Assembly: GCA_001942045.1 (NCBI GenBank)
Contig: MSTD01000026.1
Coordinates: forward strand, 40,528-84,544
Source of the DNA: Mycolicibacterium porcinum
GTDB lineage: Bacteria > Actinomycetota > Actinomycetes > Mycobacteriales > Mycobacteriaceae
Direction of reading: 5' to 3'
Length of the DNA: 44,017 nucleotides
This document shows positions 23,496 to 32,021 of this stretch, one piece after another. The notes under the pieces are model-generated. The model saw nothing but the letters and a program-made list of their open reading frames with translations. It was not told the origin of the DNA and ran no database searches. Numbering within the stretch: the first letter of the stretch is position 1; the number at the start of each line of letters is the position of its first letter. A program made the position numbers and the translations under genes.

Positions 23496-24442
23496 CCGCA
23501 ATACCTGAACTGGACGTCACCGACGGAGTGGTCGGCCACCGGTGGCTGACCGACCACAGCTGGAACCGGCCGAGTTGGACCATTGCCGAGCTGGAGGCCG
23601 CCAAGGCCGGCCGCACGGTCTCGGTCGTGCTGCCCGCCCTCAACGAGGAAGAAACCGTCGCCTCCGTCGTCGAGACCATCACGCCGCTGCTGGGCGGGCT
23701 GGTCGATGAGCTGATCGTGCTCGACTCGGGCTCCACCGACGACACCGAGATACGCGCGGTCGCCGCCGGGGCCCGGGTGATCAGCCGCGAGGTCGCGCTG
23801 CCCGAGATCGCGCCGCAGCCGGGCAAGGGTGAGGTGCTGTGGCGGTCGCTGGCCGCCACCACGGGCGACATCATCGCCTTCGTCGACTCCGATCTGATCG
23901 ACCCAGACCCGATGTTCGTCCCCAAGCTGCTGGGCCCGCTGCTCACCACCGACGGCGTGCACCTGGTCAAGGGCTTCTATCGGCGTCCGCTCAAGGTCAG
24001 CGGCGCCGAGGATGCCAACGGCGGCGGCCGGGTCACCGAGCTGGTGGCACGCCCGCTGCTGGCCTCGCTGCGCCCCGAACTGAACTGCGTGCTGCAGCCG
24101 CTGGGCGGCGAGTACGCGGGCACGCGCGAGTTGTTGACCTCGGTGCCGTTCGCGCCCGGTTACGGCGTGGAGATCGGCCTGCTGGTCGACACCTACGACA
24201 GGCTGGGCCTGGACGCCATCGCCCAGGTGAACCTGGGGGTGCGGGCCCACCGCAACCGGCCGCTGACCGAGCTGGCCTCGATGAGCCGGCAGGTCATCGC
24301 GACGCTCTTGTCGCGGTGCGGGATCGCCGATTCGGGCGTCGGGCTGACGCAGTTCTACGCCGACGGTGACGACTTCACTCCGCGGGTGTCGTCGGTGTCG
24401 CTGGCCGACCGCCCGCCCATGGTCACCCTGCGCCCGCGCTAG
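23492..24442 (+). CDS. gpgS: Glucosyl-3-phosphoglycerate synthase
   Basis: A 316-residue GT81-family glycosyltransferase. It joins glucose from a nucleotide sugar to 3-phosphoglycerate, the first step of methylglucose lipopolysaccharide (MGLP) synthesis in mycobacteria. Features: VSVVLPALNEEETVASVV (nucleotide-binding start), the metal motif FVDSDLIDPDP, PGKGEVLW, and LGGEYAGTRELL with PGYGVEIGLLVDTY. The frame is open further upstream inside folP2, but the GTG at 23492 gives a length near Rv1208 (324) and the 4-bp GTGA overlap. MGLPs bind long acyl chains, so the link to nearby fadD6 is thematic only. Confidence 0.95.
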   Translation: MTAIPELDVTDGVVGHRWLTDHSWNRPSWTIAELEAAKAGRTVSVVLPALNEEETVASVVETITPLLGGLVDELIVLDSGSTDDTEIRAVAAGARVISREVALPEIAPQPGKGEVLWRSLAATTGDIIAFVDSDLIDPDPMFVPKLLGPLLTTDGVHLVKGFYRRPLKVSGAEDANGGGRVTELVARPLLASLRPELNCVLQPLGGEYAGTRELLTSVPFAPGYGVEIGLLVDTYDRLGLDAIAQVNLGVRAHRNRPLTELASMSRQVIATLLSRCGIADSGVGLTQFYADGDDFTPRVSSVSLADRPPMVTLRPR

Positions 24443-24472
24443 ATGTCGCACGCGTGAGGCAGTATCGAGGGC

Positions 24473-24856
24473 GTGACACTGATACTGCTGTACCTGGTGG
24501 TGCTGGTTCTGGTGGCCACGGTGCTGTTCGGTCTGGGCAGCGTCATCTTCGGCCGGGGTGAGTCGCTGCCGCCGTTGCCGCGAGGGACGACCGCGACGGT
24601 CCTGCCCGCCTCGGGCGTCACCGGTGCCGATGTGGATGCGGTCAAGTTCGCCCAGGTGGTTCGTGGGTACAAGACCAGCGAGGTGGACTGGGTCCTGGAC
24701 CGGCTGGGGCGCGAACTGGATGCGGTGCGCGGGGAGCTTGCCGCCGTCCGCGCGGCCTACGGGGTGCCCGCCGACTTCGGCGACGAGGACGACGCCGACG
24801 AGGACGAAGAAGTGTCGGCCACCGCAGGCGAGGTCCGCACCTCGGAGGAGCCATGA
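24473..24856 (+). CDS. Single-TM DivIVA-domain protein (Rv1209-like)
   Basis: A 127-residue protein with one N-terminal membrane helix (about 2-25: LILLYLVVLVLVATVLFGLG), a short linker and a DivIVA-like segment (about 50-97: TGADVDAVKFAQVVRGYKTS, then EVDWVLDRLGRELDAVRGEL). The end is very acidic (DEDDADEDEE). DivIVA domains often mark sites of polar growth or curved membrane; the exact role of this one is unknown. The start is a GTG at 24473. Its stop overlaps the tagA ATG (ATGA), making a folP2-gpgS-this-tagA operon. Confidence 0.85.
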   Translation: MTLILLYLVVLVLVATVLFGLGSVIFGRGESLPPLPRGTTATVLPASGVTGADVDAVKFAQVVRGYKTSEVDWVLDRLGRELDAVRGELAAVRAAYGVPADFGDEDDADEDEEVSATAGEVRTSEEP

Positions 24857-25479
24857 CGGCCGACGACGGCCGGATTGTCGGCACCGCCGACGACGGTCGG
24901 ATTGTCGGCACCGCCGACGACGGCCGGACCCGGTGTGGCTGGGCCGTGCAATCGGGCGACGCCCTGTACCGCGACTATCACGACACCGAGTGGGGCCGGC
25001 CGCTGCGGGATTCCGCGGCGCTGTTCGAGCGGATCAGCCTGGAGGCCTTCCAGAGCGGGCTGAGCTGGCTGACCATCCTGCGCAAGCGGGAGAACTTCCG
25101 GGCCGCATTCGACGGGTTCGACGCGGCCACGGTGGCGAAGTACACCGACGACGACATCGAGCGGCTGATGGCCGACGCCGGCATCGTGCGCAACCGGGCG
25201 AAGATCGTCGCGACGATCGCCAACGCCAGGGCGGTCACGGACCTCGACGTCGATCTGGGTGAGCTGCTGTGGTCATTCGCCCCGCCGGCCCGGCCGCGGC
25301 CCGCTGACCTGGCACAAGTGCCTGCGGTGACGCCGGAATCGACCGCCATGGCCAAGGAGCTCAAGCGCCGGGGCTTCAAATTCGTCGGCCCCACCACGGC
25401 GTATGCGTTGATGCAGGCCACCGGGATGGTCGACGATCACATCGCGTCCTGCTGGGTTCCCGCGACCGCTCAAAAGTGA
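24853..25479 (+). CDS. tagA: DNA-3-methyladenine glycosylase I
   Basis: A 208-residue base-excision glycosylase of the Tag family that removes 3-methyladenine from alkylated DNA. Hallmarks: RCGWAVQSG with the zinc Cys, YRDYHDTEWGRPLRD, LEAFQSGLSWLTILRKRENF, FDAATVAKYTDDDIERLM, and a C-terminal MVDDHIASCWVP with the late zinc His/Cys. Rv1210 is the counterpart. The oddity is at the N-terminus: residues 2-26 are a threefold repeat of TADDGRIVG encoded by a 27-bp tandem repeat, placed before the conserved RCGWA start of the family. The ATG at 24853 overlaps the previous stop. A downstream start is unlikely since none lies before RCGWA. Confidence 0.93.
   Translation: MTADDGRIVGTADDGRIVGTADDGRTRCGWAVQSGDALYRDYHDTEWGRPLRDSAALFERISLEAFQSGLSWLTILRKRENFRAAFDGFDAATVAKYTDDDIERLMADAGIVRNRAKIVATIANARAVTDLDVDLGELLWSFAPPARPRPADLAQVPAVTPESTAMAKELKRRGFKFVGPTTAYALMQATGMVDDHIASCWVPATAQK
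24859..24928 (+). repeat. 27-bp in-frame tandem repeat, 2.6 copies
   Basis: Unit 1 is 24859-24885, unit 2 is 24886-24912 (one base different: GGCCGG versus GGTCGG), and a 16-base third partial unit is 24913-24928. Each unit encodes ADDGRIVGT and the reading frame is kept. It lies at the start of tagA. Copy number could vary between strains. Confidence 0.9.
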
Positions 25480-25642
25480 CATCAGTCGGTATCCGAAGGG
25501 TCTTTGCACAAGCATCGGCGCGGATAAGGAACAATAGGGGGAGTTCAGTAGCAGTTCAACGCCGGGTGCCGCCAACGAGTGGGCGGCTTCGGCCCCAACC
25601 TGGCCCGCTGACGCGGGTCGGCGAAGTTGGAGGGAGCACTCG

Positions 25643-25810
25643 ATGGCGGCGATGAAGCCCCGGACTGGTGACGGTCCACTGGAAGCAACCAAAGAGGGGC
25701 GAGGGATCGTGATGCGAGTACCGCTGGAAGGCGGTGGGCGCCTCGTTGTCGAACTGACTCCCGACGAGGCTGCTGCGCTGGGCGACGAACTCAAGGCCGT
25801 CACCAGCTGA
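25643..25810 (+). CDS. Small DUF3117 protein (Rv1211-like)
   Basis: A 55-residue conserved actinobacterial protein of the DUF3117 family, beginning MAAMKPRTGDGPLEATKEGR and ending with ELTPDEAAALGDELKAVTS. No function is established; the fold is probably a small beta-rich domain with a C-terminal helix. The ATG at 25643 follows TTGGAGGGAG with good spacing. It stands alone after tagA with a 163-bp upstream gap that should contain its promoter (TTGCAC near 25505 is a possible -35). A strong hairpin starts 8 bp after its stop. Confidence 0.9.
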   Translation: MAAMKPRTGDGPLEATKEGRGIVMRVPLEGGGRLVVELTPDEAAALGDELKAVTS

Positions 25811-25817
25811 TCGACTT

Positions 25818-25849
25818 CGCAAGGTGTCCGCTCAGGCGGACACCTTGCG
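25818..25849. terminator. Perfect 13-bp bidirectional terminator hairpin
   Basis: CGCAAGGTGTCCG (25818-25830) and CGGACACCTTGCG (25837-25849) are exact inverted repeats with a 6-base loop. The glgM stop codon (25832-25834, minus strand) is inside the loop, so the right arm doubles as the last codons of glgM (RKVSA). It separates the convergent DUF3117 and glgM genes. Confidence 0.8.
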
Positions 25850-26995
25850 GTATATCTCCAGGGTCTGCTCAGCGATGTGCGCCCAGGAGAATTCTGCGAT
25901 GCACCGCCGGCGTCCGGCCTCGCCGTACTTGCGGGCGGTTTCCGGCTCGGCGACCAGTGCGTTGACCGCGTCGGCCAGCCGCATCTCGAAGAAGCGCGGG
26001 TCCGTGGCGTCATAGTGCACGAGTAGGCCGGTCTGATGGTCGGCGACGACCTCAGGGATACCGCCGACGTCGGAGGCCACCACCGGCGTCGAACAAGCCA
26101 TCGCTTCCAAGTTCACGATGCCCAGCGGCTCGTAAACCGACGGGCAAACGAAAACCGTGGCAGCGGAGAGTATTTCGCGGATCTTGTTGATCGGCAGCAT
26201 TTCGCGCACCCAGAACACGCCGGTGCGGGCCCGGGCCAGCTCGGCCACCGCCGAGGACACCTCGGCGGCGATCTCCGGGGTGTCCGGCGCGCCGGCACAC
26301 AACACCAACTGCACGTCAGGACTGAACCGGTGGGCCGCGGCCACCAGGTGGGCGACGCCCTTCTGACGGGTGATGCGCCCGACGAAGGCCACGATCGGGC
26401 GGCTCAGGTCGACGCCGAGTTCGGCGAGCACCGAGTCATGGTCGGCCGGCGGGGCCGGGTACCAGACGTCCGTGTCGATCCCATTGCGCACCACGTGGAC
26501 CCGGTTGGGATCCAGCGCCGGGTACGTCCGCAGCACGTCGTCGCGCATACCGGAGCTCACGGCGATCACCGCGTCGGCAGCCTCGATCGCGGTGCGCTCC
26601 ACCCACGACGACACCCGGTAACCCCCGCCGAGCTGTTCGGCCTTCCACGGGCGCAGCGGCTCCAGGGAATGCGCGGTCAGCACGTGAGGAATGCCGTAGA
26701 GCAGACCGGTCAGATGCCCGGCCATCCCGGCATACCAGGTGTGCGAGTGCACCACAGTGGCCGCCGCCGCGGAGTTGACCATGTTGAGGTCGGCGGACAG
26801 CGTCGACAGCGCCGCGTTGGCGCCGCGCAGCGCAGGGTCGGGCTGCGCCACGAAGACCCCGTCCCGCGGGGCGCCCATGCAATGGACGTCGACATCGCAC
26901 AGATGACGCAACTGTGCGACCAGTTCGGTCACGTGCACTCCGGCACCGCCGTACACCTCGGGTGGATATTCCCGAGTCATCATGGCCACCCGCAT
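25832..26995 (-). CDS. glgM: GlgM-type glycosyltransferase (maltose-1-phosphate synthase, annotated GlgA)
   Basis: A 387-residue GT4-family enzyme with two Rossmann domains. N-terminal: MMTREYPPEVYGGAGVHVTE and HSHTWYAGMAGHL. C-terminal: VAFVGRITRQKGV, LCAGAPDTPE and the donor-site EX7E motif in VCPSVYEPLGIVNLEAMACS. The orthologue Rv1212c, long called glgA, is reported to make alpha-maltose-1-phosphate from ADP-glucose and glucose-1-phosphate, feeding the GlgE pathway of alpha-glucan synthesis. It is divergent from glgC, which makes the ADP-glucose. On the minus strand a -10-like TACCGT lies 7 bp before the ATG at 26995, so the message may be leaderless. Confidence 0.95.
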   Translation of the reverse strand: MRVAMMTREYPPEVYGGAGVHVTELVAQLRHLCDVDVHCMGAPRDGVFVAQPDPALRGANAALSTLSADLNMVNSAAAATVVHSHTWYAGMAGHLTGLLYGIPHVLTAHSLEPLRPWKAEQLGGGYRVSSWVERTAIEAADAVIAVSSGMRDDVLRTYPALDPNRVHVVRNGIDTDVWYPAPPADHDSVLAELGVDLSRPIVAFVGRITRQKGVAHLVAAAHRFSPDVQLVLCAGAPDTPEIAAEVSSAVAELARARTGVFWVREMLPINKIREILSAATVFVCPSVYEPLGIVNLEAMACSTPVVASDVGGIPEVVADHQTGLLVHYDATDPRFFEMRLADAVNALVAEPETARKYGEAGRRRCIAEFSWAHIAEQTLEIYRKVSA

Positions 26996-27096
26996 ATCCG
27001 AGACGGTAGTAGGTCGCGGTGGGTCCAGCTACACGCCGCACACTTGAAGTTGCCATTGGCTGGCCGCGTTGCTGGTTGGCGGATAGGTTTGGACGC

Positions 27097-28311
27097 ATGA
27101 GGGAGTTGCCACATGTGCTGGGCATCGTTCTGGCCGGGGGAGAGGGCAAACGGCTGCATCCGTTGACAGCCGATCGGGCCAAGCCGGCAGTTCCCTTCGG
27201 CGGCGCCTACCGGCTGATCGACTTCGTGCTGTCCAATCTGGTGAACGCCCGATACCTCCGGATCTGCGTTCTGACGCAATACAAGTCGCATTCACTGGAC
27301 CGTCACATCAGCCAGAACTGGCGCCTGTCGGGTCTGGCCGGTGAGTACATCACCCCGGTGCCGGCCCAGCAGCGGCTCGGGCCGCGCTGGTACACCGGAT
27401 CGGCGGATGCGATCTATCAGTCGCTCAACCTGATCTACGACGAAGACCCGGACTACATCATCATCTTCGGCGCGGACCACGTGTACCGCATGGATCCCGA
27501 GCAGATGCTGCGGTTCCACATCGACAGCGGGGCCGGCGCGACCGTGGCCGGGATCCGGGTGCCGCGCGCCGAGGCCAGTGCGTTCGGCTGCATAGACGCC
27601 GATGACTCCGGGCGCATCAGGGAATTCGTGGAGAAGCCGGCCGATCCGCCGGGCACCCCCGACGATCCGGAACAGACCTTCGTGTCGATGGGCAACTACA
27701 TCTTCACCACCAAGGTGCTCATCGACGCGATCCGCGCCGACGCCGACGACGACCACTCCGACCACGACATGGGCGGCGACATCATTCCCCGGCTGGTGTC
27801 CGACGGGATGGCGGCGGTCTACGACTTCAACAACAACGAGGTGCCGGGCGCCACCGAACGTGATCACGGCTACTGGCGCGACGTCGGAACCCTGGACGCG
27901 TTCTACGACGCACACATGGATCTGGTGTCGGTGCACCCGGTGTTCAACCTGTACAACAAGCGCTGGCCGATCCGCGGTGAATCGGAGAACCTGGCTCCGG
28001 CCAAGTTCGTCAACGGCGGATCGGCGCAGGAGTCGGTGGTCGGCGCCGGCAGCATCATTTCGGCTGCCTCGGTGCGTAATTCGGTGCTGTCGTCCAACGT
28101 GGTGATCGACGACGGCGCCATCGTGGAGGGCAGTGTGCTGATGCCGGGGGTGCGGATCGGCCGCGGCGCGGTGGTACGTCACGCGATCCTCGACAAGAAC
28201 GTGGTGGTCGGTCCGGGCGAGATGGTGGGCGTGGACCTCGACAAGGACCGGGAACGGTTCGCGATCAGCGCGGGCGGCGTCGTGGCCGTCGGCAAGGGTG
28301 TGTGGATCTGA
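27097..28311 (+). CDS. glgC: Glucose-1-phosphate adenylyltransferase
   Basis: A 404-residue ADP-glucose pyrophosphorylase, the same length as Rv1213. N-terminal nucleotidyltransferase: [54 protein letters not shown], and [16 protein letters not shown]-terminal left-handed beta-helix from about residue 300 ([20 protein letters not shown]). It supplies ADP-glucose for the divergent glgM. The frame is open to 27019, but the ATG at 27097 begins at the family N-terminus. TAGGTT (27084-27089) sits just upstream as a -10, which would put the transcript start about at the ATG (leaderless). Confidence 0.97.
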   Translation: MRELPHVLGIVLAGGEGKRLHPLTADRAKPAVPFGGAYRLIDFVLSNLVNARYLRICVLTQYKSHSLDRHISQNWRLSGLAGEYITPVPAQQRLGPRWYTGSADAIYQSLNLIYDEDPDYIIIFGADHVYRMDPEQMLRFHIDSGAGATVAGIRVPRAEASAFGCIDADDSGRIREFVEKPADPPGTPDDPEQTFVSMGNYIFTTKVLIDAIRADADDDHSDHDMGGDIIPRLVSDGMAAVYDFNNNEVPGATERDHGYWRDVGTLDAFYDAHMDLVSVHPVFNLYNKRWPIRGESENLAPAKFVNGGSAQESVVGAGSIISAASVRNSVLSSNVVIDDGAIVEGSVLMPGVRIGRGAVVRHAILDKNVVVGPGEMVGVDLDKDRERFAISAGGVVAVGKGVWI

Positions 28312-28334
28312 CGCGACCCGTCGTCAACCCGGGT

Positions 28335-28979
28335 TCACTCCCAGGGGTCCACCGCGGCCGGTCGTGGCGCTGCAGTGGTACGGGCGTTGACGCCGACCTT
28401 GGCCTCGTTCCGGTGTCTGCGCCATCGCCACAGCCGCCATGCGCCCCAGATCAACACCAACAGCGCGACGAGCACCAGGATGGGCAGCAGGATCGCCACG
28501 AAAACCAGACCGACGCTGGTGACGTCCTCGACGGTGGACAGCACAGGTGCGGCGACCCCGGCCGTGGCGACGTTGGCCGCCGGTCTCACCGTCGATTTGG
28601 TCAATGACACCACGAGGGCGGTGAGCGCACCGATCGCCACCGGAATCCATTGACCGGACTGGGCGAACGCGCCCGGGTCGGCGACGGCGGCGGTCTGTGA
28701 CGCGGTACCCGAGCCGAAGACGATGCCGCCGGCAGTCGGGCGGACGAAAGTCTGGATGGTGTCGTTGACGGAGTCGAGCGCGGGGATCTTGTCGGCGACC
28801 ACTTCGATGATCAGCAGCACCGCGACAATCGCCATCACCCAGCCGTTCTCCAGCCAGGACCATCCCGCCGGTAGCGACACCAGGTGGGTGAAGCGTGACA
28901 GCAGGCCCAGCGCCAGCAACGGGATGTAGGCGTTGAGCCCCGCCGCCGTGGCCAGGCCGAAGCCGGTCAACAGTTCCAT
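28335..28979 (-). CDS. DUF4126 membrane protein
   Basis: A 214-residue integral membrane protein of the DUF4126 family: GFGLATAAGLNAYIPLLALG at the start, EVVADKIPALDSVNDTIQTF and the later ATAGVAAPVLSTVEDV are typical. It has about five hydrophobic segments, including IPLLALGLLSRF, WVMAIVAVLLIIEVV, WIPVAIGALTALVVSL and VFVAILLPILVLVALLVLIWG, then a basic tail (RLWRWRRHRNEAK). Function unknown. It is convergent with glgC (23-bp gap) and 66 bp upstream of nothing on its own strand until the window's glg genes, so it is probably a single-gene unit. Confidence 0.82.
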   Translation of the reverse strand: MELLTGFGLATAAGLNAYIPLLALGLLSRFTHLVSLPAGWSWLENGWVMAIVAVLLIIEVVADKIPALDSVNDTIQTFVRPTAGGIVFGSGTASQTAAVADPGAFAQSGQWIPVAIGALTALVVSLTKSTVRPAANVATAGVAAPVLSTVEDVTSVGLVFVAILLPILVLVALLVLIWGAWRLWRWRRHRNEAKVGVNARTTAAPRPAAVDPWE

Positions 28980-29045
28980 TACTGCAGTATGCGGCGAATT
29001 CGGCGCCGCGCCGGGTAGTTCGCCGTTATCGGCCCGGGTGGTGGC

Positions 29046-29145
29046 TCACCAGACGTAGGGCAACAGCCGGTAGCGGACCTTCCGGGTGTACTCGTCGTAG
29101 CCGTCGAGTTCGGCGCGCAGCATCTTCTCCTCGTCGCCGATGCGA
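29046..29145 (+). repeat. Tandem gene duplication, 3' segment A (pairs with 29729-29828)
   Basis: The last about 100 bp of the two ICMT-like genes are nearly identical at DNA level (both begin TCACCAGACGTAGGGCA and share GGTAGCGGACCTTC and GCGCGCAGCATCTTCTCCTC), 683 bp apart. Identity falls off towards the 5' halves. This marks direct tandem duplication with conserved C-termini. Confidence 0.8.
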
Positions 29146-29732
29146 AGCGCGAGCAGGGCCAACCCGGGGATGAGGAGCAGCAGGGCCCAGTAGGAGCCGA
29201 GAGCCAGTGGTATCCCGATCATCATGATCACGTTCCCGAAGTACATCGGGTGCCGGACGAGCCCGTACAGGCCACTGGACACGACCGTCTGCCCGGTCTC
29301 CACCTTGACGTTGGCGGCCGCGTAGCTGTTCTGGATGACGACGAGCATCGCGATACCGAGTCCCGTCGCCACCAACACGTCTCCGAGCACCGAGATGGCC
29401 GCGGGCACGGCAGACCACCCGAGCCGATGGTCCAGCGCGCCGGCCGCGATCATGACCGCGAGCAACAGGAAGGCCATGGTGCTCGCGAACTTCTGCACCG
29501 TGCGGGTCTCGGCCGTCGGACCGGCCTGCATTCGACGCCGCAGAGCCGCCGGATCGTGTGCGGCGAGGTAGATGCTGGGCAATGTCGACGCGGCCGCGAA
29601 CACCGCGATGAACACCCAGCCCTGCCAGTAGTCGAACGTGCCGGCAGGCCCGAACACGAGGATCGCGAAGACCGCGAAGCCGACGACCGTGGACACCGCC
29701 GCTTGCAGGCCGAGTTTCACAGCGCCGGTCAC
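29046..29732 (-). CDS. Isoprenylcysteine carboxyl methyltransferase-like protein, copy 2
   Basis: A 228-residue membrane protein of the ICMT/PEMT-like family with about five TM helices. The SAM-binding C-terminal part is GLYGLVRHPMYFGNVIMMIG, then DEEKMLRAELDGYDEYTRKV and YRLLPYVW. Bacterial members are poorly characterised; they may methylate lipids or small molecules rather than prenyl-cysteine. It is a tandem paralogue of the next gene (29729-30403). The start is a GTG at 29732 overlapping the upstream stop (GTGA). It is the last gene of the raaS-led operon; the M. tuberculosis operon has one such protein, Rv1216c. Confidence 0.88.
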   Translation of the reverse strand: MTGAVKLGLQAAVSTVVGFAVFAILVFGPAGTFDYWQGWVFIAVFAAASTLPSIYLAAHDPAALRRRMQAGPTAETRTVQKFASTMAFLLLAVMIAAGALDHRLGWSAVPAAISVLGDVLVATGLGIAMLVVIQNSYAAANVKVETGQTVVSSGLYGLVRHPMYFGNVIMMIGIPLALGSYWALLLLIPGLALLALRIGDEEKMLRAELDGYDEYTRKVRYRLLPYVW

Positions 29733-30403
29733 CAGACGTAGGGCAGAAGCCGGTAGCGGACCTTCTGGGTGTACTCGTCGTAACCGGCGAGCTCGGCGCG
29801 CAGCATCTTCTCCTCGTCGGCGATCCGCACCCCGAAAATCGGGACCGCCAGAATGGACACGAGCAGGCCCCAGTAGGAACCCAGCGCCAGTGGAGTGCCG
29901 AACATCATCAACACCGCGCCGAAGTACATCGGGTGACGAACCAGGCCGTACAGACCCGTCGAGACGAGCGGTTGTTCGTCCTCTACCTGGATGCTCGCGC
30001 CGGCGAAGCTGTTCTGGAAGACCACCGCTTGCGCGAGGATGAGCCCGACCGCCACCAGGATGTTACCGAGGACGACGACTGCCACCGGCACGCTCGACCA
30101 TCCGAATCGGTGGTCGAGGGCACTGAGGACGAACGCCGCGAACGCCGAGCCCGTGACCGCCCAGATGACGATCTTCTGCACGAGCCTGGTTTCTGCGGTC
30201 GGGCCACCGTGCAGGCGGCGTTGCAGAGCGGCGGGGTCTCTGACTGCGAGATAGATGCTCGGGACCATGGTGGTGGCCATGAACACCGCGACGAAAACCC
30301 AGGCCTGCCAATAGTGGAACGTACCTGCCGGCCAGAACAGCGCCACGGCGAAGAGCGCCAGGCCGAACACACCCGAAGCAATGGTCTGTAGTGCGAGTTT
30401 CAT
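29729..30403 (-). CDS. Isoprenylcysteine carboxyl methyltransferase-like protein, copy 1
   Basis: A 224-residue paralogue of the adjacent gene with the same architecture: GLYGLVRHPMYFGAVLMMFG, then ADEEKMLRAELAGYDEYTQK and the identical YRLLPYVW end. The N-terminal half (MKLALQTIASGVFGLALFAV) is more diverged than the C-terminal half, as expected when the SAM site is conserved and the substrate side drifts. It starts 20 bp after the ABC permease stop, preceded by AGGAGGCAGC, a strong ribosome binding site. Probably a recent local duplication. Confidence 0.88.
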   Translation of the reverse strand: MKLALQTIASGVFGLALFAVALFWPAGTFHYWQAWVFVAVFMATTMVPSIYLAVRDPAALQRRLHGGPTAETRLVQKIVIWAVTGSAFAAFVLSALDHRFGWSSVPVAVVVLGNILVAVGLILAQAVVFQNSFAGASIQVEDEQPLVSTGLYGLVRHPMYFGAVLMMFGTPLALGSYWGLLVSILAVPIFGVRIADEEKMLRAELAGYDEYTQKVRYRLLPYVW

Positions 30404-30422
30404 CTGCTGCCTCCTGTCCGGT

Positions 30423-32021
30423 TCACACCGCGTCGCGGTTGCGATAGATCCAGCCCGCCGTGGCGGCCAAAGCTGTTGCGACGACGAGCATCACGATCAA
30501 TGCCACGGCCGGGAAGTCGCTTGGCACGGTGGTCTGGCCCACCGGCGACAGCTCGATCAGCCAGCGCGGTAAGCGCAGCAGCGCCCCGAGATACAACGCG
30601 GTGATCACGAAAGTCACTGCCAGCCAGGCGGTCCACGGTGCGCGCAGGGCTACGGCCAACGCCGCGATCGCGGCCAACACGGCGAGGGCGGGCAGGTAGG
30701 CCAGCGCGGACAGGGTGAGCCGGATGATCGTGCTCGGCTCTCCGAGCGTCAACCCGGCGCCGAGGCCGTTGCCCAGCCCGGCGCAGAACATCAGCACTGC
30801 CGCCCCGGCCAGTGCGCAGCCCACCGCGCCCAGCAGCCACCGCCGGCGCGACACCGAACCGGCGAGCACCGGCTCGCCCAGCCCGTTCTGCTCGTCGGCG
30901 TACACCCGCAGCACCGCCGAGACGACGTAGGCACTGGCTGCCGCGGCCAGGAACTGGGTCATGGTGGTGTAGATGCCGTCGTTGCCCGTCGTGGACAGCA
31001 GTCGGGCGATCAACTCATTGGTCTTGGCCGCGTCCAGCAGCGCCTTCGTCATCGATCCGAACACCAGCCCGGCGGCGAACAGCCCTACGGCCCAACCGAT
31101 CGTCTGGCCCCGCTGCAGCGCCAGGTGCAGGCGCAGCGGGCCGGTGATGGCGGGGGCGTCGGGTTTCTCGCCCGCGGAGGTGATGGTGCCAGCATCGTAT
31201 TGACGACGGCTCTCCAGCGCCGCGGCCACGGCCATCAACGCGACGGCCAGCACGACCAGCAAGCCGAACGGCCACCAGCGCAGGTCGACGAACGGCCGCA
31301 TCTGCTGCGCCCAGGCGATCGGCGAGAACCAGCTCAGGACGCTGCCCGAATTGTCGATGACGTCGCCGGCCCCGCGCACCAGTGCGGCCACCGCCAGCGT
31401 CGCCATCGCCGCGCCCGACGCGGTGCGGGCCTGCCGCCACAGCTGTGCGGTGACGGCCGCGACCGCACCGAACACCATGGCCACGCCCGTGATGCCCAGA
31501 CACATGGCAGCGGTGTCGACGACCGCGAATCCGGTGGAGGCCATCGCCAGGGTCATGGTGAGCGCCAGCACGGCGTTGAGTCCGCCGACCAGGATCAGGG
31601 CCGCGGCGGTGCGGGCATACCGGCCCACCACCGAGGAGAGCACCAGTTCGGCGCTGCCATTCTCCTCTTCGGCCCGGGTATGCCGAATCACGGTGAGAAT
31701 CGCCAGGATCGAGGTGGCGATGGTCAAGGTGAGCGTCAGCTCGTTGGCCATCATCACGCCGAGGTCGGTCTCGTTGACGCCGAACATCGGGCCGCCGAGC
31801 ATCATCCCGGCCGGGGTCTTGAGCAGGTTGACCCGGGCCAGCCGCTGCTCCTCGCCCGGATAGGCCAGCCGAATCGCGTTGGGGGCGTAGACCATCATCA
31901 ACGTCAGCACGGCGAGCCACACGCTGAGCCGTACCCGGTCGCGGCGCAGCGCCAGCCGCAACAGTGTCGCCGTACCGGTGAACGGTGAGGTGGTGGCGGT
32001 TGCCATGGTTGCCGCGGTCAT
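30423..32021 (-). CDS. ABC exporter permease (Rv1217c-like)
   Basis: A 532-residue ABC-2-like permease with about 12 hydrophobic helices, e.g. LSVWLAVLTLMMVYAPN, LTLTIATSILAILTVIRHTR, ALTMTLAMASTGFAVVDTAA, IGWAVGLFAAGLVFGSM and the final VALIVMLVVATALAATAGWI. The partner ATPase is the next gene upstream. The orthologous Rv1217c-Rv1218c pump is linked to multidrug efflux under control of Rv1219c (RaaS). The frame runs far upstream in the ATPase gene, but the ATG at 32021 (MTAATMATATTSP) gives the 4-bp ATGA overlap with the ATPase stop. The substrate is not readable from sequence. Confidence 0.9.
   Translation of the reverse strand: MTAATMATATTSPFTGTATLLRLALRRDRVRLSVWLAVLTLMMVYAPNAIRLAYPGEEQRLARVNLLKTPAGMMLGGPMFGVNETDLGVMMANELTLTLTIATSILAILTVIRHTRAEEENGSAELVLSSVVGRYARTAAALILVGGLNAVLALTMTLAMASTGFAVVDTAAMCLGITGVAMVFGAVAAVTAQLWRQARTASGAAMATLAVAALVRGAGDVIDNSGSVLSWFSPIAWAQQMRPFVDLRWWPFGLLVVLAVALMAVAAALESRRQYDAGTITSAGEKPDAPAITGPLRLHLALQRGQTIGWAVGLFAAGLVFGSMTKALLDAAKTNELIARLLSTTGNDGIYTTMTQFLAAAASAYVVSAVLRVYADEQNGLGEPVLAGSVSRRRWLLGAVGCALAGAAVLMFCAGLGNGLGAGLTLGEPSTIIRLTLSALAYLPALAVLAAIAALAVALRAPWTAWLAVTFVITALYLGALLRLPRWLIELSPVGQTTVPSDFPAVALIVMLVVATALAATAGWIYRNRDAV

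Noticed and set aside
29046..30403. Possibility that the two ICMT-like genes are an assembly duplication
   Set aside because: The proteins differ throughout their N-terminal halves and at many internal positions, so they are true paralogues.
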